Assembly: GCF_024643205.1 (NCBI RefSeq)
Contig: NZ_JAMKQJ010000001.1
Location: 186,001 to 250,000, forward strand
Reading direction: 5' to 3'
Length of the DNA stretch: 64,000 nt
Origin: Parapedobacter tibetensis
Lineage (GTDB): Bacteria; Bacteroidota; Bacteroidia; Sphingobacteriales; Sphingobacteriaceae
Shown: in pieces, positions 42,052 through 50,619 of the stretch
How the letters are laid out: each line of letters starts with the position of its first letter
Numbering within the stretch: position 1 is the first letter of the stretch
Program-made: the position numbers and the translations under genes
Notes under the pieces: generated by a model
Told to the model about the DNA's origin: nothing
Databases searched by the model: none
Seen by the model: only the letters and a program-made list of their open reading frames with translations

Positions 42052-44937
42052 TTAACCAAGCAGTTCCCTGATATCGTCCTGTGTAAGTGATTTGATAAAG
42101 CTTTCCTCGGTGGTGATCAGCGTATCGGCAATGACTTTCTTACGGTTTTGTAAAGCCAATATTTTTTCTTCCACGGTATCTTTTGTGATGAATTTATAGA
42201 TAAACACATTGCGTGTTTGGCCAATGCGGTGGGTGCGATCTATAGCTTGCTGTTCTACAGCCGGATTCCACCAAGGGTCAAGGATAAACACATAATCGGC
42301 TTCCACCAAGTTGAGTCCCACCCCACCGGCCTTGATGGAAATGAGGAACAAACGGGTATCTTCGTTTTGGCGGAACTGCCTGACCACTTCTTCCCTATTC
42401 TTGGTGGCGCCATCCAAATAGGCATATCCAATATCATGCTTATCGAAATATTGCTTGAAAATCACCAATTGTTTAACGAATTGTGAAAACACCAATACCT
42501 TATTTCCGCGTTGAAGTACATTTTCAAGTGTGTGGATTACGCTTTCGAATTTGCCGGATTCCCCTTTAAACGTATTGTCCACCATCCTTGGATGATTGGC
42601 CAATTGGCGTAACTTGGTCAATCCCTGCAATAACGCTATTTGCGGTGTTTTGGTCTTTTCTTCTCCCAGGTTTTCCAGTATGGCATTGCGGTATTCAGAT
42701 TTTACACGTTCATAACATTCGGTCTGCTCTATGCCCATCGCGCAATAAAACACCTGTTCGGATTTGGAAGGCAGTTCGGTTGCCACTTGGCTTTTGGTCC
42801 GTCGTAACACAAAGGGTTTGATCATCGCTTGCAGTCTCCTCGCCCTTTCCTCATCTTTTTTCTTTTCTATGGGCTGTACAAATTCTTGTTGGAAATAATG
42901 GTAACTGCCCAGTAAACCTGGATTGAGAAATGCCATCTGCGACCAAAGATCTGCCACCGAATTCTCCACCGGTGTTCCACTCAACACCAGCCGATGCTTG
43001 CCTTTAAGGCTTTTTACGGCTTTGAATGATTTCGATACCGGGTTCTTAATGCTTTGGCTCTCGTCAAGGATAATGTAGTTGAAATAAAATGATTTAAGCA
43101 ATTCTTCATCGCTACGGACGATACCATACGTAGTAATGACCAAATCATAGCTTGCAAATATTATCGGATCTTTTGACCTGCTTATACCTGTATGTACCAA
43201 TACGCGCAACTCAGGTACAAACTTATCTGCTTCGTTCTGCCAATTATACACTAAGGAAGTGGGCATGACGATAAGCGAAGTGAATGTGCCTTCCTCCGCC
43301 ATCCTGGTTTCCTTTTGCCTTTGGAGCAATGCGAGCGTTTGGATGGTCTTTCCCAGCCCCATATCATCTGCCAAACATCCACCGAAGTGGTATTTTTGCA
43401 GGAAATGGAACCAATTGTATCCCGCCTTTTGGTACGGCCGAAGCGAACCGTTAAATTGCTGGGGCTCCTTGATATCTGCTATCTCATTAAAATCTATCAG
43501 CCGCTCCAGTTTACGGTCCATGGTCAGATTAGTATGTTCCGTGAGGTCACTAAGTAAGCCGATATGGTGTTTACTCAACCTGATGCCCTTTTTACTTTCT
43601 GAGAAATGGAAAAGATGGTTGTATTCCGCAAACCATTCTTCAGGAATGATGGCCACTTCGCCATTGGGCAGTACAAATTCCCGGATATAGTTGAGGATAT
43701 GGTTGCGCAACTGGGTAAAAGGCACTTCATAATTCCCAAAGCGGGCAATCGCCTGTACATCAAACCAATCATTGTTTTCATTGATGGAAAGATCCAGCTC
43801 GGTTTGTCCGAAGAAAAACCGCTTGTGCGGGTCTTCCTGTATTATTTCAAAACCTAAATGCTGCAAATCTTCATTTTTGTTACGGAGCCAGTCGATTACC
43901 GAAATGCTATCCATCCCATTAGGCTGTGGTTCAAGGTCACTGAAAAGTGCACTAGTTCTTTGCAATCCCATGCTCAACAATTCCTGCATCCGATTCTCTT
44001 CCCATTGCAGCGAACGTTTGATGCGGTGGAAGGTATAATGATCAGTGCCTTCATCATACTGCAACCTTACAGTCACTTTATTTTCACTACCCGAAGCGAA
44101 GAGGTATGGGCCATAGCGAAAATTCAATTGCAGTTGCGATGTGCCATTTTCCACATAGCGCAATTTCAACACAGGCACCGCGTTGTGCTGGTGCGTTTCA
44201 ATATCAAAACCTTCTGCGTAGACGTGGTGTTTTTCAATCAGTCCACGTACAAACGTTTCGAAATACTTGCGTTCCGTTGAACGACCTACCGAGATGTAGC
44301 GCTTTTGCAGGAACGGCGAGAGCTTTTTCCCTTCCAACGATTCGTCAAAATGATAAAGCACGTTTTCAAGCAGCAGCCACGCCTGCTGGTTGATAATCAC
44401 CTGTGCATCCTTATACATAAACTCGGTGCGCTGTCCATTGTACTTGATGGTGGGAAAATAACGCGTCTCTTCACCATTGCGTCTAAAATGAAACAGCACG
44501 GAAGCTGGCTGGGGAGCTATTTCAAGCTGCTGCTCGGCAGCATACCCATCCTTGCCCATAAGAAACAGGGGTTTGTCCTTGAGTAATTCCAATGCCTGCA
44601 GTAAGCGCATCTCAATTTTTGGCCGTATGTATTCAAAAAGCTTCTTATCAAAAAACTTGGAAAAGAAATCCACAGGTCTTACCGGTTTTTTGTGGTAGCG
44701 TTTAATGATATTGGTTTGTTCAACCTCATCCAGCAACTTGATGAGCCTAAGATCGGTATCATCCAATACACGAGCATATTCAGTCGAGGTATGACTAAAA
44801 ATGCGTCGATGTGTCAACGAATACCCACCATTGGGATTGAGTTGCACAACGTGTGGTTCTATCAAGTAGCCCAAATAGGGATGTTGGCAAAGCGAATAGA
44901 CTAATTCATAAGGTAGCGTAGTATCAATTTGCTGCAT
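42052..44937 (-). CDS. SNF2/Rad54-family DNA translocase (DEAD/H helicase-like)
   Basis: A 961-residue ATPase. The N-terminal 440 residues have no clear named domain to me, with alternating strands and helices. The SNF2 core follows: GCLADDMGLGKTIQTLALL (Walker A, about residue 525), VITTYGIVRSDEELL, ILDESQSIKN (DESQ variant of DExx, about 626), LSGTPVENS; then helicase C with LVFSQFVKQL, YLDGATKNREEVV, LISIKAGGVGLNL, DPWWNPAVEQQAIDRTHRIGQ. These proteins move along double-stranded DNA and remodel bound proteins. It sits downstream of the Pif1-like gene on the same strand, 122 bp apart, so both may be read together. Confidence 0.93.
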   Translation of the reverse strand: MQQIDTTLPYELVYSLCQHPYLGYLIEPHVVQLNPNGGYSLTHRRIFSHTSTEYARVLDDTDLRLIKLLDEVEQTNIIKRYHKKPVRPVDFFSKFFDKKLFEYIRPKIEMRLLQALELLKDKPLFLMGKDGYAAEQQLEIAPQPASVLFHFRRNGEETRYFPTIKYNGQRTEFMYKDAQVIINQQAWLLLENVLYHFDESLEGKKLSPFLQKRYISVGRSTERKYFETFVRGLIEKHHVYAEGFDIETHQHNAVPVLKLRYVENGTSQLQLNFRYGPYLFASGSENKVTVRLQYDEGTDHYTFHRIKRSLQWEENRMQELLSMGLQRTSALFSDLEPQPNGMDSISVIDWLRNKNEDLQHLGFEIIQEDPHKRFFFGQTELDLSINENNDWFDVQAIARFGNYEVPFTQLRNHILNYIREFVLPNGEVAIIPEEWFAEYNHLFHFSESKKGIRLSKHHIGLLSDLTEHTNLTMDRKLERLIDFNEIADIKEPQQFNGSLRPYQKAGYNWFHFLQKYHFGGCLADDMGLGKTIQTLALLQRQKETRMAEEGTFTSLIVMPTSLVYNWQNEADKFVPELRVLVHTGISRSKDPIIFASYDLVITTYGIVRSDEELLKSFYFNYIILDESQSIKNPVSKSFKAVKSLKGKHRLVLSGTPVENSVADLWSQMAFLNPGLLGSYHYFQQEFVQPIEKKKDEERARRLQAMIKPFVLRRTKSQVATELPSKSEQVFYCAMGIEQTECYERVKSEYRNAILENLGEEKTKTPQIALLQGLTKLRQLANHPRMVDNTFKGESGKFESVIHTLENVLQRGNKVLVFSQFVKQLVIFKQYFDKHDIGYAYLDGATKNREEVVRQFRQNEDTRLFLISIKAGGVGLNLVEADYVFILDPWWNPAVEQQAIDRTHRIGQTRNVFIYKFITKDTVEEKILALQNRKKVIADTLITTEESFIKSLTQDDIRELLG

Positions 44938-44999
44938 CTAACAACTATGGTATCCAAAAAATAAAGGCACGAAAGATACGGAAATCCGTAGACATGTGC

Positions 45000-45023
45000 C
45001 CTATCCTTTCCAAAAAGAATAGG
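45000..45023 (-). terminator. Hairpin after the Pif1-like gene
   Basis: CCTATCCTTT (45000-45009) pairs with AAAGAATAGG (45014-45023), one mismatch, 4-base loop, 37 bp after the helicase stop. A second stem, TACGGA/TCCGTA at 44977-44990 inside GGCAC/GTGCC, lies just beyond. No T-run, so termination may be partial. Confidence 0.4.
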
Positions 45024-45059
45024 CGTGCTTCCTACTTAGCAAGACCTGTGCCATTCTGT

Positions 45060-47318
45060 TTACGCGGTTTCCGATAATGATGACGGCTTTCCTCCCTGCA
45101 TTTTCCCCATTGAAACCTGCGCTACACGAATCTCATGGTAATCTACCTCGTTTCCCAACATGGCTTTTATTTCGGAGGATGATTTACCTGGATATTTCCG
45201 CAACATGGCTAGGATAGCTTCCAATTTTGGTGCATCTACCAATTGGCTGGCATCCACCCCTTTGCCGATGAAATCAATCAAGTGGCCAATGATGGTGCCT
45301 TTGGTTAAGCTGCGCTCCTTGGAAATTCCACCCACTGACTTGCCGGATTTGAATAATTCAAAACTGATCCGCTTCGTTTCGCCTTTTACAGTTTTCCGCT
45401 TTGCGGAACTATCGGGCAGTTCATCTGGGCTTATGACTATGGTAGTGAACTGCTCAGCTTTTGCCATGACGTTTTGTAAGGAGTCGCCTTTCGCTAGCGC
45501 CTCGGAAATGGTAGCACACTGCCGTAATTGCTCCCTTTTGCGCTTAATATCTACCAACAAATCCTTTAATTCCTCTACATATCGTTTTGTCCGCTTCTTA
45601 ATGGCCCAGGCCTTGATGTGTGTTTCAAGGGTAGCTATCAATTGGGTATCTATCTTGGGTAGAAACCATTCCACTGCCTTGGTTGTACGCTCATGTATTT
45701 GGGGGTAATCTGCACTTGCAGACTTATTGAGTAAACGATCTAACTGGTTCCTGAATTTATTGGCCACATCCTGCAACATTCCACCAGCTTGGTATAGCGT
45801 TTGGGCAACAAGAAACGCCTCCTCCTGGTCGGCTATGTTTCGTGCTGGCAAGTCGGTCTTCAGCGCCGTCAGCGCTACCATCAAGCGATCCCAATTAAAT
45901 GCGTTCAATAGGATATGTCCGATGTAATTGCGCTGTGAGGCCGCCAATAGTATAGCGGCCTCTTCTTCTGGCACCGTATTACTAGAAAAGTGTGCTACTT
46001 GGTGATCTGTGCGGATGCTATGCGATGGGATCCGCGAATGTAACACCAATCCCTCCAATGTACGCAAGCGGCTCAACGCCACATACACCTGTCCGGCAGC
46101 AAAGGAAGCGCCCGCATCGATGATGGCCCTGTCAAACGTGAGCCCTTGGCTCTTGTGGATGGTAATCGCCCAGGCCAACCGAAGGGGAAACTGTGCAAAC
46201 GTGCCCAGCACTTCTTCGTTTATCTTGTCTTCGGCCTTATCATAGTTGTACTTGATGTTTTCCCACACCTCACGTTTTACCCGTACATCCTCCTCACCAT
46301 TTTGAAATCCCACGGTCACCACGGCATCATCTACATCGATGTGCTTTACAAAGCCAATTTTCCCATTGTAATACCTCCGGTCATCACCGCTGTCATTACG
46401 CATGAACATCACCTGCGCCCCCACCTTCAGTTCCATTACTTCATCTACTGGAAAAGAACCTTCCGTAAAATCATCCTTCACGATAGCTTTTAACCATATA
46501 GCTTTATCAGGGAGCATTTCCAGCTCCCTTTTGTTGATCGTATCGGCACGGTGGTTGTGGGTGGTGAGGGTAATATAGGGTTCTTCCTTGGTGGGCACGA
46601 AATCAGATTTGTGATAACCGTTGAGCACCTCCAACTGCTGGGGTGAGCAACAATTGTTGCGAATATCGTTGAGGATATCGATAAATACTTGCTCACTTTG
46701 CCGGTATATTTTCTTGAGCTCCAATAATACTGGTGGATGTTCACGCAACACCTTGGCATCAAAGAAAAAGGGGCTGGGATAATATTTGCCCATGATTTCC
46801 CGTTCCCTATCCTTCACCACAGGAGGCAATTGGTACATATCGCCGATAAACAACACTTGTAGCCCTCCAAAGGGTCGAGCATCACGCCTTACTGATTTCA
46901 GGATAGTGTCTATGGCATCCAGCAAATCAGCACGGACCATGGACACCTCGTCAATAACCAATAGGTCGATCTCTTGTAGCAATGCACGCCGCTGCTTGGT
47001 CAGCTTCACTTTACCAAACAAACGGCGTCGATTGTAGATGTGGCTATCGTCATCGTTCCATGCCAGCTCATAATCCTCAATATACATCCCAAAAGGTAGC
47101 CAAAACAAGGAATGCAAGGTGGTACCACCCGCATTTATGGCTGCCACACCTGTAGGGGCCGCTACAGCCATCTTCTTATAGCTTTGCTTCTGGATGTATC
47201 TCAGGAAAGTGGTCTTGCCTGTACCAGCCTTACCGGTGAGAAAAATATTGCGGTTAGTGTGATTTACAAAAGATACCGCTTGCATGAAAGCCGTGTTTTG
47301 CACGTCCAGTTCGGCCAT
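45060..47318 (-). CDS. Pif1-like helicase with C-terminal HTH_40-type domain
   Basis: A 752-residue SF1 helicase. The ATG at 47318 (MAELDVQNTAF) is chosen because a canonical promoter lies just upstream; the frame opens further to 47438 but those codons are promoter DNA. Motifs: GKAGTGKTT (29-37), GGTTLHSLFWLPFG, LLVIDEVSMVRADLLD, FIGDMYQLPP, GAQVMFMRND, and ITIHKSQGLTFD with VYVALSRL near 420-460. The C-terminal third is charged, helical, and ends with an HTH_40-type block (SFELFKSGKSVGGISKERSL) seen on RecQ-type proteins. Pif1 helicases unwind 5'-3' and resolve G4 or R-loop structures. The HTH suggests specific DNA docking. Confidence 0.9.
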   Translation of the reverse strand: MAELDVQNTAFMQAVSFVNHTNRNIFLTGKAGTGKTTFLRYIQKQSYKKMAVAAPTGVAAINAGGTTLHSLFWLPFGMYIEDYELAWNDDDSHIYNRRRLFGKVKLTKQRRALLQEIDLLVIDEVSMVRADLLDAIDTILKSVRRDARPFGGLQVLFIGDMYQLPPVVKDREREIMGKYYPSPFFFDAKVLREHPPVLLELKKIYRQSEQVFIDILNDIRNNCCSPQQLEVLNGYHKSDFVPTKEEPYITLTTHNHRADTINKRELEMLPDKAIWLKAIVKDDFTEGSFPVDEVMELKVGAQVMFMRNDSGDDRRYYNGKIGFVKHIDVDDAVVTVGFQNGEEDVRVKREVWENIKYNYDKAEDKINEEVLGTFAQFPLRLAWAITIHKSQGLTFDRAIIDAGASFAAGQVYVALSRLRTLEGLVLHSRIPSHSIRTDHQVAHFSSNTVPEEEAAILLAASQRNYIGHILLNAFNWDRLMVALTALKTDLPARNIADQEEAFLVAQTLYQAGGMLQDVANKFRNQLDRLLNKSASADYPQIHERTTKAVEWFLPKIDTQLIATLETHIKAWAIKKRTKRYVEELKDLLVDIKRKREQLRQCATISEALAKGDSLQNVMAKAEQFTTIVISPDELPDSSAKRKTVKGETKRISFELFKSGKSVGGISKERSLTKGTIIGHLIDFIGKGVDASQLVDAPKLEAILAMLRKYPGKSSSEIKAMLGNEVDYHEIRVAQVSMGKMQGGKPSSLSETA

Positions 47319-47347
47319 AATGCTGATAGGGATTAAAAGGTAAATAA

Positions 47348-47378
47348 CAAACTTAGCTAATTTGCTATTATATGCAAA
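47348..47378 (-). promoter_or_regulatory. Canonical Bacteroidota promoter for the Pif1-like gene
   Basis: On the minus strand TTTG (47375-47378) is followed after exactly 19 bp by TAAGTTTG (47348-47355), matching the TTTG-N19-21-TAnnTTTG consensus at every defined base. The ATG at 47318 lies 29 bp downstream. This is the best promoter in the window. Confidence 0.65.
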
Positions 47379-47436
47379 AAAAACAGGATATAAAAGCAAA
47401 CTATTCGCTAGGAATCCAAAATATTTATAGACCTCC

Positions 47437-47455
47437 ATTTAGATTTATTCTAAAT
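47437..47455. promoter_or_regulatory. 7-5-7 palindrome, candidate iron-responsive operator of the feo operon
   Basis: ATTTAGA (47437-47443) and TCTAAAT (47449-47455) are exact reverse complements around TTTAT. This 19-bp size and AT-rich composition suit a Fur or DtxR-family dimer. It overlaps a -7-like TAAATTTG (47451-47458) and abuts TACCTTTG (47460-47467), both facing feoA (ATG 47494). Binding would block transcription when iron is plentiful. Which regulator binds is inference. Confidence 0.62.
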
Positions 47456-47493
47456 TTGATACCTTTGAGGATTGTTTTCTTTTATAGCATACC

Positions 47494-47739
47494 ATGGTTC
47501 AGCATAAATCAATCACCTCACTAAAACAGGGGGAAACAGGCACAATCATTGGGTACGGTTCAGACAGTATTCCCATCAAGGTCTATGAAATGGGGCTTTT
47601 GCCTGGGGTAGTTCTCACCATGAAACGGCTGCTGCCATTCAATGGACCAGTCTGTGTTCGTATCAAAGATAATCCAAATGCCATCGCCTTACGCAGATCC
47701 GAAGCCGACCTCATTTTAATAGAATCCTTATCAATATGA
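47494..47739 (+). CDS. feoA: FeoA, ferrous iron transport accessory protein
   Basis: An 81-residue SH3-like cytoplasmic protein required for FeoB activity. It shows the FeoA pattern: TSLKQGETGTIIGYG, VYEMGLLPGVVLTM and PVCVRIKDNPNAIALRRSEADLILI. It is separate from FeoB, not fused as in many Bacteroidota. Its stop overlaps the feoB ATG (ATGA, 4 bp), so the two are translationally coupled. Start ATG at 47494 is the only sensible one, 27-35 bp after two -7-like boxes. Confidence 0.95.
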   Translation: MVQHKSITSLKQGETGTIIGYGSDSIPIKVYEMGLLPGVVLTMKRLLPFNGPVCVRIKDNPNAIALRRSEADLILIESLSI

Positions 47740-49820
47740 CGGAAATGAAAATTGCCTTGGTTGGAAATCCTAACGTGGGAAAATCCACGTTGTTCAATAG
47801 ATTAACCGGATTAAGGCAAAAAGCGGGAAATTATCCAGGAGTGACCGTAGAAAAGAAGACGGGGAGCTTTACCTTTAAGCATACGAAATACCAACTTACC
47901 GATTTGCCCGGCGCATATGGCATCCATCCCTCTTCGTTGGATGAAGAGGCGGTTTATGCTGTACTTATCGATGAGACTCACCCCAACCATCCGGAAATGG
48001 TTGTTGTCATTGGCGACCCGTTCAACCTGAAACGGTCTGTTTTGTTTTATCAGCAAATCCGTGAAATGGGATTGCCGGCGATTTTCGTAGTGAACATGAT
48101 CGATGAAGCTGAACGAGCCGGCCTCGTCATCGATACTGACAAACTTGAAAAGCTTTTATCCACCAAGGTTGTTTTGACTGACGCTCGATCCGGAAAAGGT
48201 ATCGAAGAGCTCAAAGTAGCATTGGCAGCAAAGCACATGCATTACGAGCCAATTTTCCAGGTACCCGAGGAGTATGGTGAAGCTGTGGCTGAAGCCAAAA
48301 CACTTTTGGAGATGGACAACAATTACAGAGCTTGGTTATATCTTTCGCAGAAGCATAGCAATCACCTTAGCGCTGTATACTCAAATGGCATCGAAGAGAT
48401 AAAAAACACGCACCAAATCAATCGTCATAGCCTGCAAATCCGTGAAACGATGGATCGGTATGCGGCGATTGACATGGCCTTTAACGGTTTGATGAAGGAT
48501 TCTTCAAAGGAGCAAGCCAGTTTTACAGACAAGTTAGATCGGTTTTTGACGCATCCTTTTTGGGGGTATGTGACTTTCTTCACCTTACTATTGTTGATTT
48601 TCCAAGCAATCTACACCTGGTCTGGCCCCTTCATGGATGGCATTGAGAACGGCTTTGCATGGCTAGCTACTAGTGCGGGCGAATTATTGCCCGACGGGCC
48701 AATTAACGGACTCATTACCGATGGCATCATTACTGGTATCGGCGGAATCGTTATTTTCATCCCTCAGATTGCTATTCTCTTTATTTTCATCTCACTGATG
48801 GAAGAATCGGGGTATATGAGCCGGGTGGTATATTTAATGGATAGGTGGCTCCGCCCCTTTGGCCTCAGTGGCAAAAGTGCCGTACCGTTGATGTCTGGCG
48901 CGGCTTGTGCCATCCCTGCGGTCATGTCAGCCCGAACCATTGAAAATGACAAGGAACGGTTGATTACCATCTTGGTTACCCCTTTTATGACTTGCTCGGC
49001 CCGGCTTCCGATTTACATCATTATCATTGGGCTCATCATACCTGAATCTCAATTTTTGGGATTCGAATTACAGGGTTGGGTTTTGTTTGGCATGTACGTT
49101 TTAGGCTTATTGGCCGCATTGGGGAGCGCTTGGCTATTGAAGCTGTTGATGAAAACCAACTACAAAAGCTTCCTCATCATGGAGATGCCTACCTATAAAT
49201 ACCCCGTGGTACGGAATGTATTGTTGAACGTTTGGGACAAGACCATGGGATTTGTGCTGGGAGCCGGTAAAATCATTCTGGCCATTAGCATCATCTTATG
49301 GGTATTGGGATCATTCGGCATTGGTGAGCGGTTTACCAATGCTGAGGAAATTGTACGGATGGAAAATCCAGCGCTACATGGTAAAGATTTCGAAAACGAG
49401 GTACAATCGCAACGATTGGAATATTCCTTCCTCGGGGTAATGGGCCGGTCGATAGAACCCCTTATTGAACCGCTGGGTTATGATTGGAAAATGGGAATCG
49501 GGCTGATTGCCTCATTTGCTGCCAGGGAAGTGTTCGTTAGCACCATGGCTATTGTATATAGCTTGGGGGACTCGGATGATGAGCTAACCATCCGCTCGCG
49601 GATGGCCGGTGAAATCAACCAAAATATCGGCCGTCCGGCCTACAACTTTGCTTCAGGCATATCATTGCTATTGTTTTATGCATTCGCCATGCAGTGTATG
49701 AGTACCATTGCTATTGTCAGAAAAGAAACAAATTCTTGGAAATGGACGTTTATACAGTTGGCATTTATGACCGGATTTGCGTATTTTGCAGCTTTACTGG
49801 CATACCAGTTGTTAAAATAA
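47736..49820 (+). CDS. feoB: FeoB, ferrous iron transporter GTPase
   Basis: A 694-residue inner-membrane Fe2+ transporter. The N-terminal G domain has GNPNVGKSTLFNRLTG (G1, residues 9-24), PGVTVEKK (G2), DLPGAYG (G3) and VNMIDEAE (G4), then a GDI region to about 260. The membrane part has two Gate repeats: SAVPLMSGAACAIPAVMSAR and FVTPFMTCSARLPIYIII-type sequence, and near the end GLIASFAAREVFVSTM. The Cys residues proposed in the pore are present. It lies between feoA (overlap 4 bp) and a Cys-rich small protein (6 bp). Confidence 0.97.
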   Translation: MTEMKIALVGNPNVGKSTLFNRLTGLRQKAGNYPGVTVEKKTGSFTFKHTKYQLTDLPGAYGIHPSSLDEEAVYAVLIDETHPNHPEMVVVIGDPFNLKRSVLFYQQIREMGLPAIFVVNMIDEAERAGLVIDTDKLEKLLSTKVVLTDARSGKGIEELKVALAAKHMHYEPIFQVPEEYGEAVAEAKTLLEMDNNYRAWLYLSQKHSNHLSAVYSNGIEEIKNTHQINRHSLQIRETMDRYAAIDMAFNGLMKDSSKEQASFTDKLDRFLTHPFWGYVTFFTLLLLIFQAIYTWSGPFMDGIENGFAWLATSAGELLPDGPINGLITDGIITGIGGIVIFIPQIAILFIFISLMEESGYMSRVVYLMDRWLRPFGLSGKSAVPLMSGAACAIPAVMSARTIENDKERLITILVTPFMTCSARLPIYIIIIGLIIPESQFLGFELQGWVLFGMYVLGLLAALGSAWLLKLLMKTNYKSFLIMEMPTYKYPVVRNVLLNVWDKTMGFVLGAGKIILAISIILWVLGSFGIGERFTNAEEIVRMENPALHGKDFENEVQSQRLEYSFLGVMGRSIEPLIEPLGYDWKMGIGLIASFAAREVFVSTMAIVYSLGDSDDELTIRSRMAGEINQNIGRPAYNFASGISLLLFYAFAMQCMSTIAIVRKETNSWKWTFIQLAFMTGFAYFAALLAYQLLK

Positions 49821-49826
49821 CGTATT

Positions 49827-50012
49827 ATGGACGCTACGATTATTCAATATATCGGCATCGCTGTACTATTCTGTGTGGCCTTGGTGTATGTTTACCGAAG
49901 GACAAAGCAGTCTTTAAAAGGAGAGAAAACATGCTCAAAAGGGTGCGACTGCCCTGCCAACGAAAAAAATAATGCGTTCCTTAAAGCGAACACATCTCCA
50001 AACAAAACCTGA
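49827..50012 (+). CDS. FeoB-associated Cys-rich membrane protein
   Basis: A 61-residue protein with one membrane helix (about residues 7-24, YIGIAVLFCVALVYVY), then a basic linker and a CSKGCDC cluster facing the cytoplasm. This is the pattern of the small FeoB-associated Cys-rich family that replaces FeoC in many Bacteria. The cluster may bind Fe2+ at the FeoB exit. It starts 6 bp after feoB and is followed by a hairpin terminator, so it is the last gene of the operon. Confidence 0.88.
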   Translation: MDATIIQYIGIAVLFCVALVYVYRRTKQSLKGEKTCSKGCDCPANEKNNAFLKANTSPNKT

Positions 50013-50039
50013 CAGGTTTTTTTGAAACCTATCAGGTTT
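50005..50039 (+). terminator. Terminator of the feo operon
   Basis: AAACCTGACAGGTTT (50005-50019) pairs with AAACCTATCAGGTTT (50025-50039), 14 of 15 bp plus one G-T wobble, 5-base loop TTTTG. ATTTTATATT follows. The left arm overlaps the last codons of the preceding gene. It is a member of the window's hairpin family. Confidence 0.75.
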
Positions 50040-50070
50040 ATTTTATATTAGCCGTTTCAAAGTATAAACC

Positions 50071-50571
50071 ATGAATTACCAAGCAAAGACATCGCTTTTC
50101 AACGAAATGGAAGGAGTCCTTATCGCACAAGGGTTCCAAATTGTGCAGCAAGATCAAACCCGCCCATGGGGTGGGTTTTTCGTGATTGACGAATCACAGG
50201 CCCAACAATTCGCCAATACCTATTTCAACGGACTCGATGTCCAAGAACTTAAGATATCGGGCAAACTCAGCCCTAAAATCCTTATCGTCGCCCCAGGCAA
50301 GCGTCTTTCCTGGCAATACCACCATCGCCGTGCAGAAATTTGGCAGGTGGTACGCGGCATTGTTGGTGTGGTCACTAGTGATACGGATGAGGAACATGAA
50401 TTGCAAATTCTTAATCCCGGCGATATTATCCGGTTAAATCAAGGGGAGCGACATCGTCTTGTTGGTTTGGACGAGTGGGGTATACTGGCCGAAATTTGGC
50501 AACATACGAATACCGAAAATCCTTCCGACGAAGATGACATCGTAAGGGTACAGGATGATTTTGGGAGGTAG
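50071..50571 (+). CDS. Cupin protein resembling the type II mannose-6-phosphate isomerase domain
   Basis: A 166-residue single-domain cupin. RPWGGFFVIDE and the metal-binding WQYHHRRAEIWQVVRG (two His, then Glu and a later His in GERHRLVG) define the cupin. The ending EIWQHTNTENPSDEDDIVRVQDDFGR-type sequence, in particular DIVRVQDDFGR, is that of the PMI domain of ManC-like bifunctional enzymes. It may interconvert sugar phosphates, or it may have lost that role. It follows the feo terminator and converges on the lactate permease gene, so it is a single-gene unit. Confidence 0.82.
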   Translation: MNYQAKTSLFNEMEGVLIAQGFQIVQQDQTRPWGGFFVIDESQAQQFANTYFNGLDVQELKISGKLSPKILIVAPGKRLSWQYHHRRAEIWQVVRGIVGVVTSDTDEEHELQILNPGDIIRLNQGERHRLVGLDEWGILAEIWQHTNTENPSDEDDIVRVQDDFGR

Positions 50572-50619
50572 GCTTAAGGCTATGTTAGTGGTTAATTGGT
50601 TTATAAGTTACGGGATCTT

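Noticed and set aside
45160..45708. A 182-codon plus-strand frame opposite the Pif1-like gene
   Set aside because: Antisense to the helicase C-terminal region, no domain, explained by codon composition.
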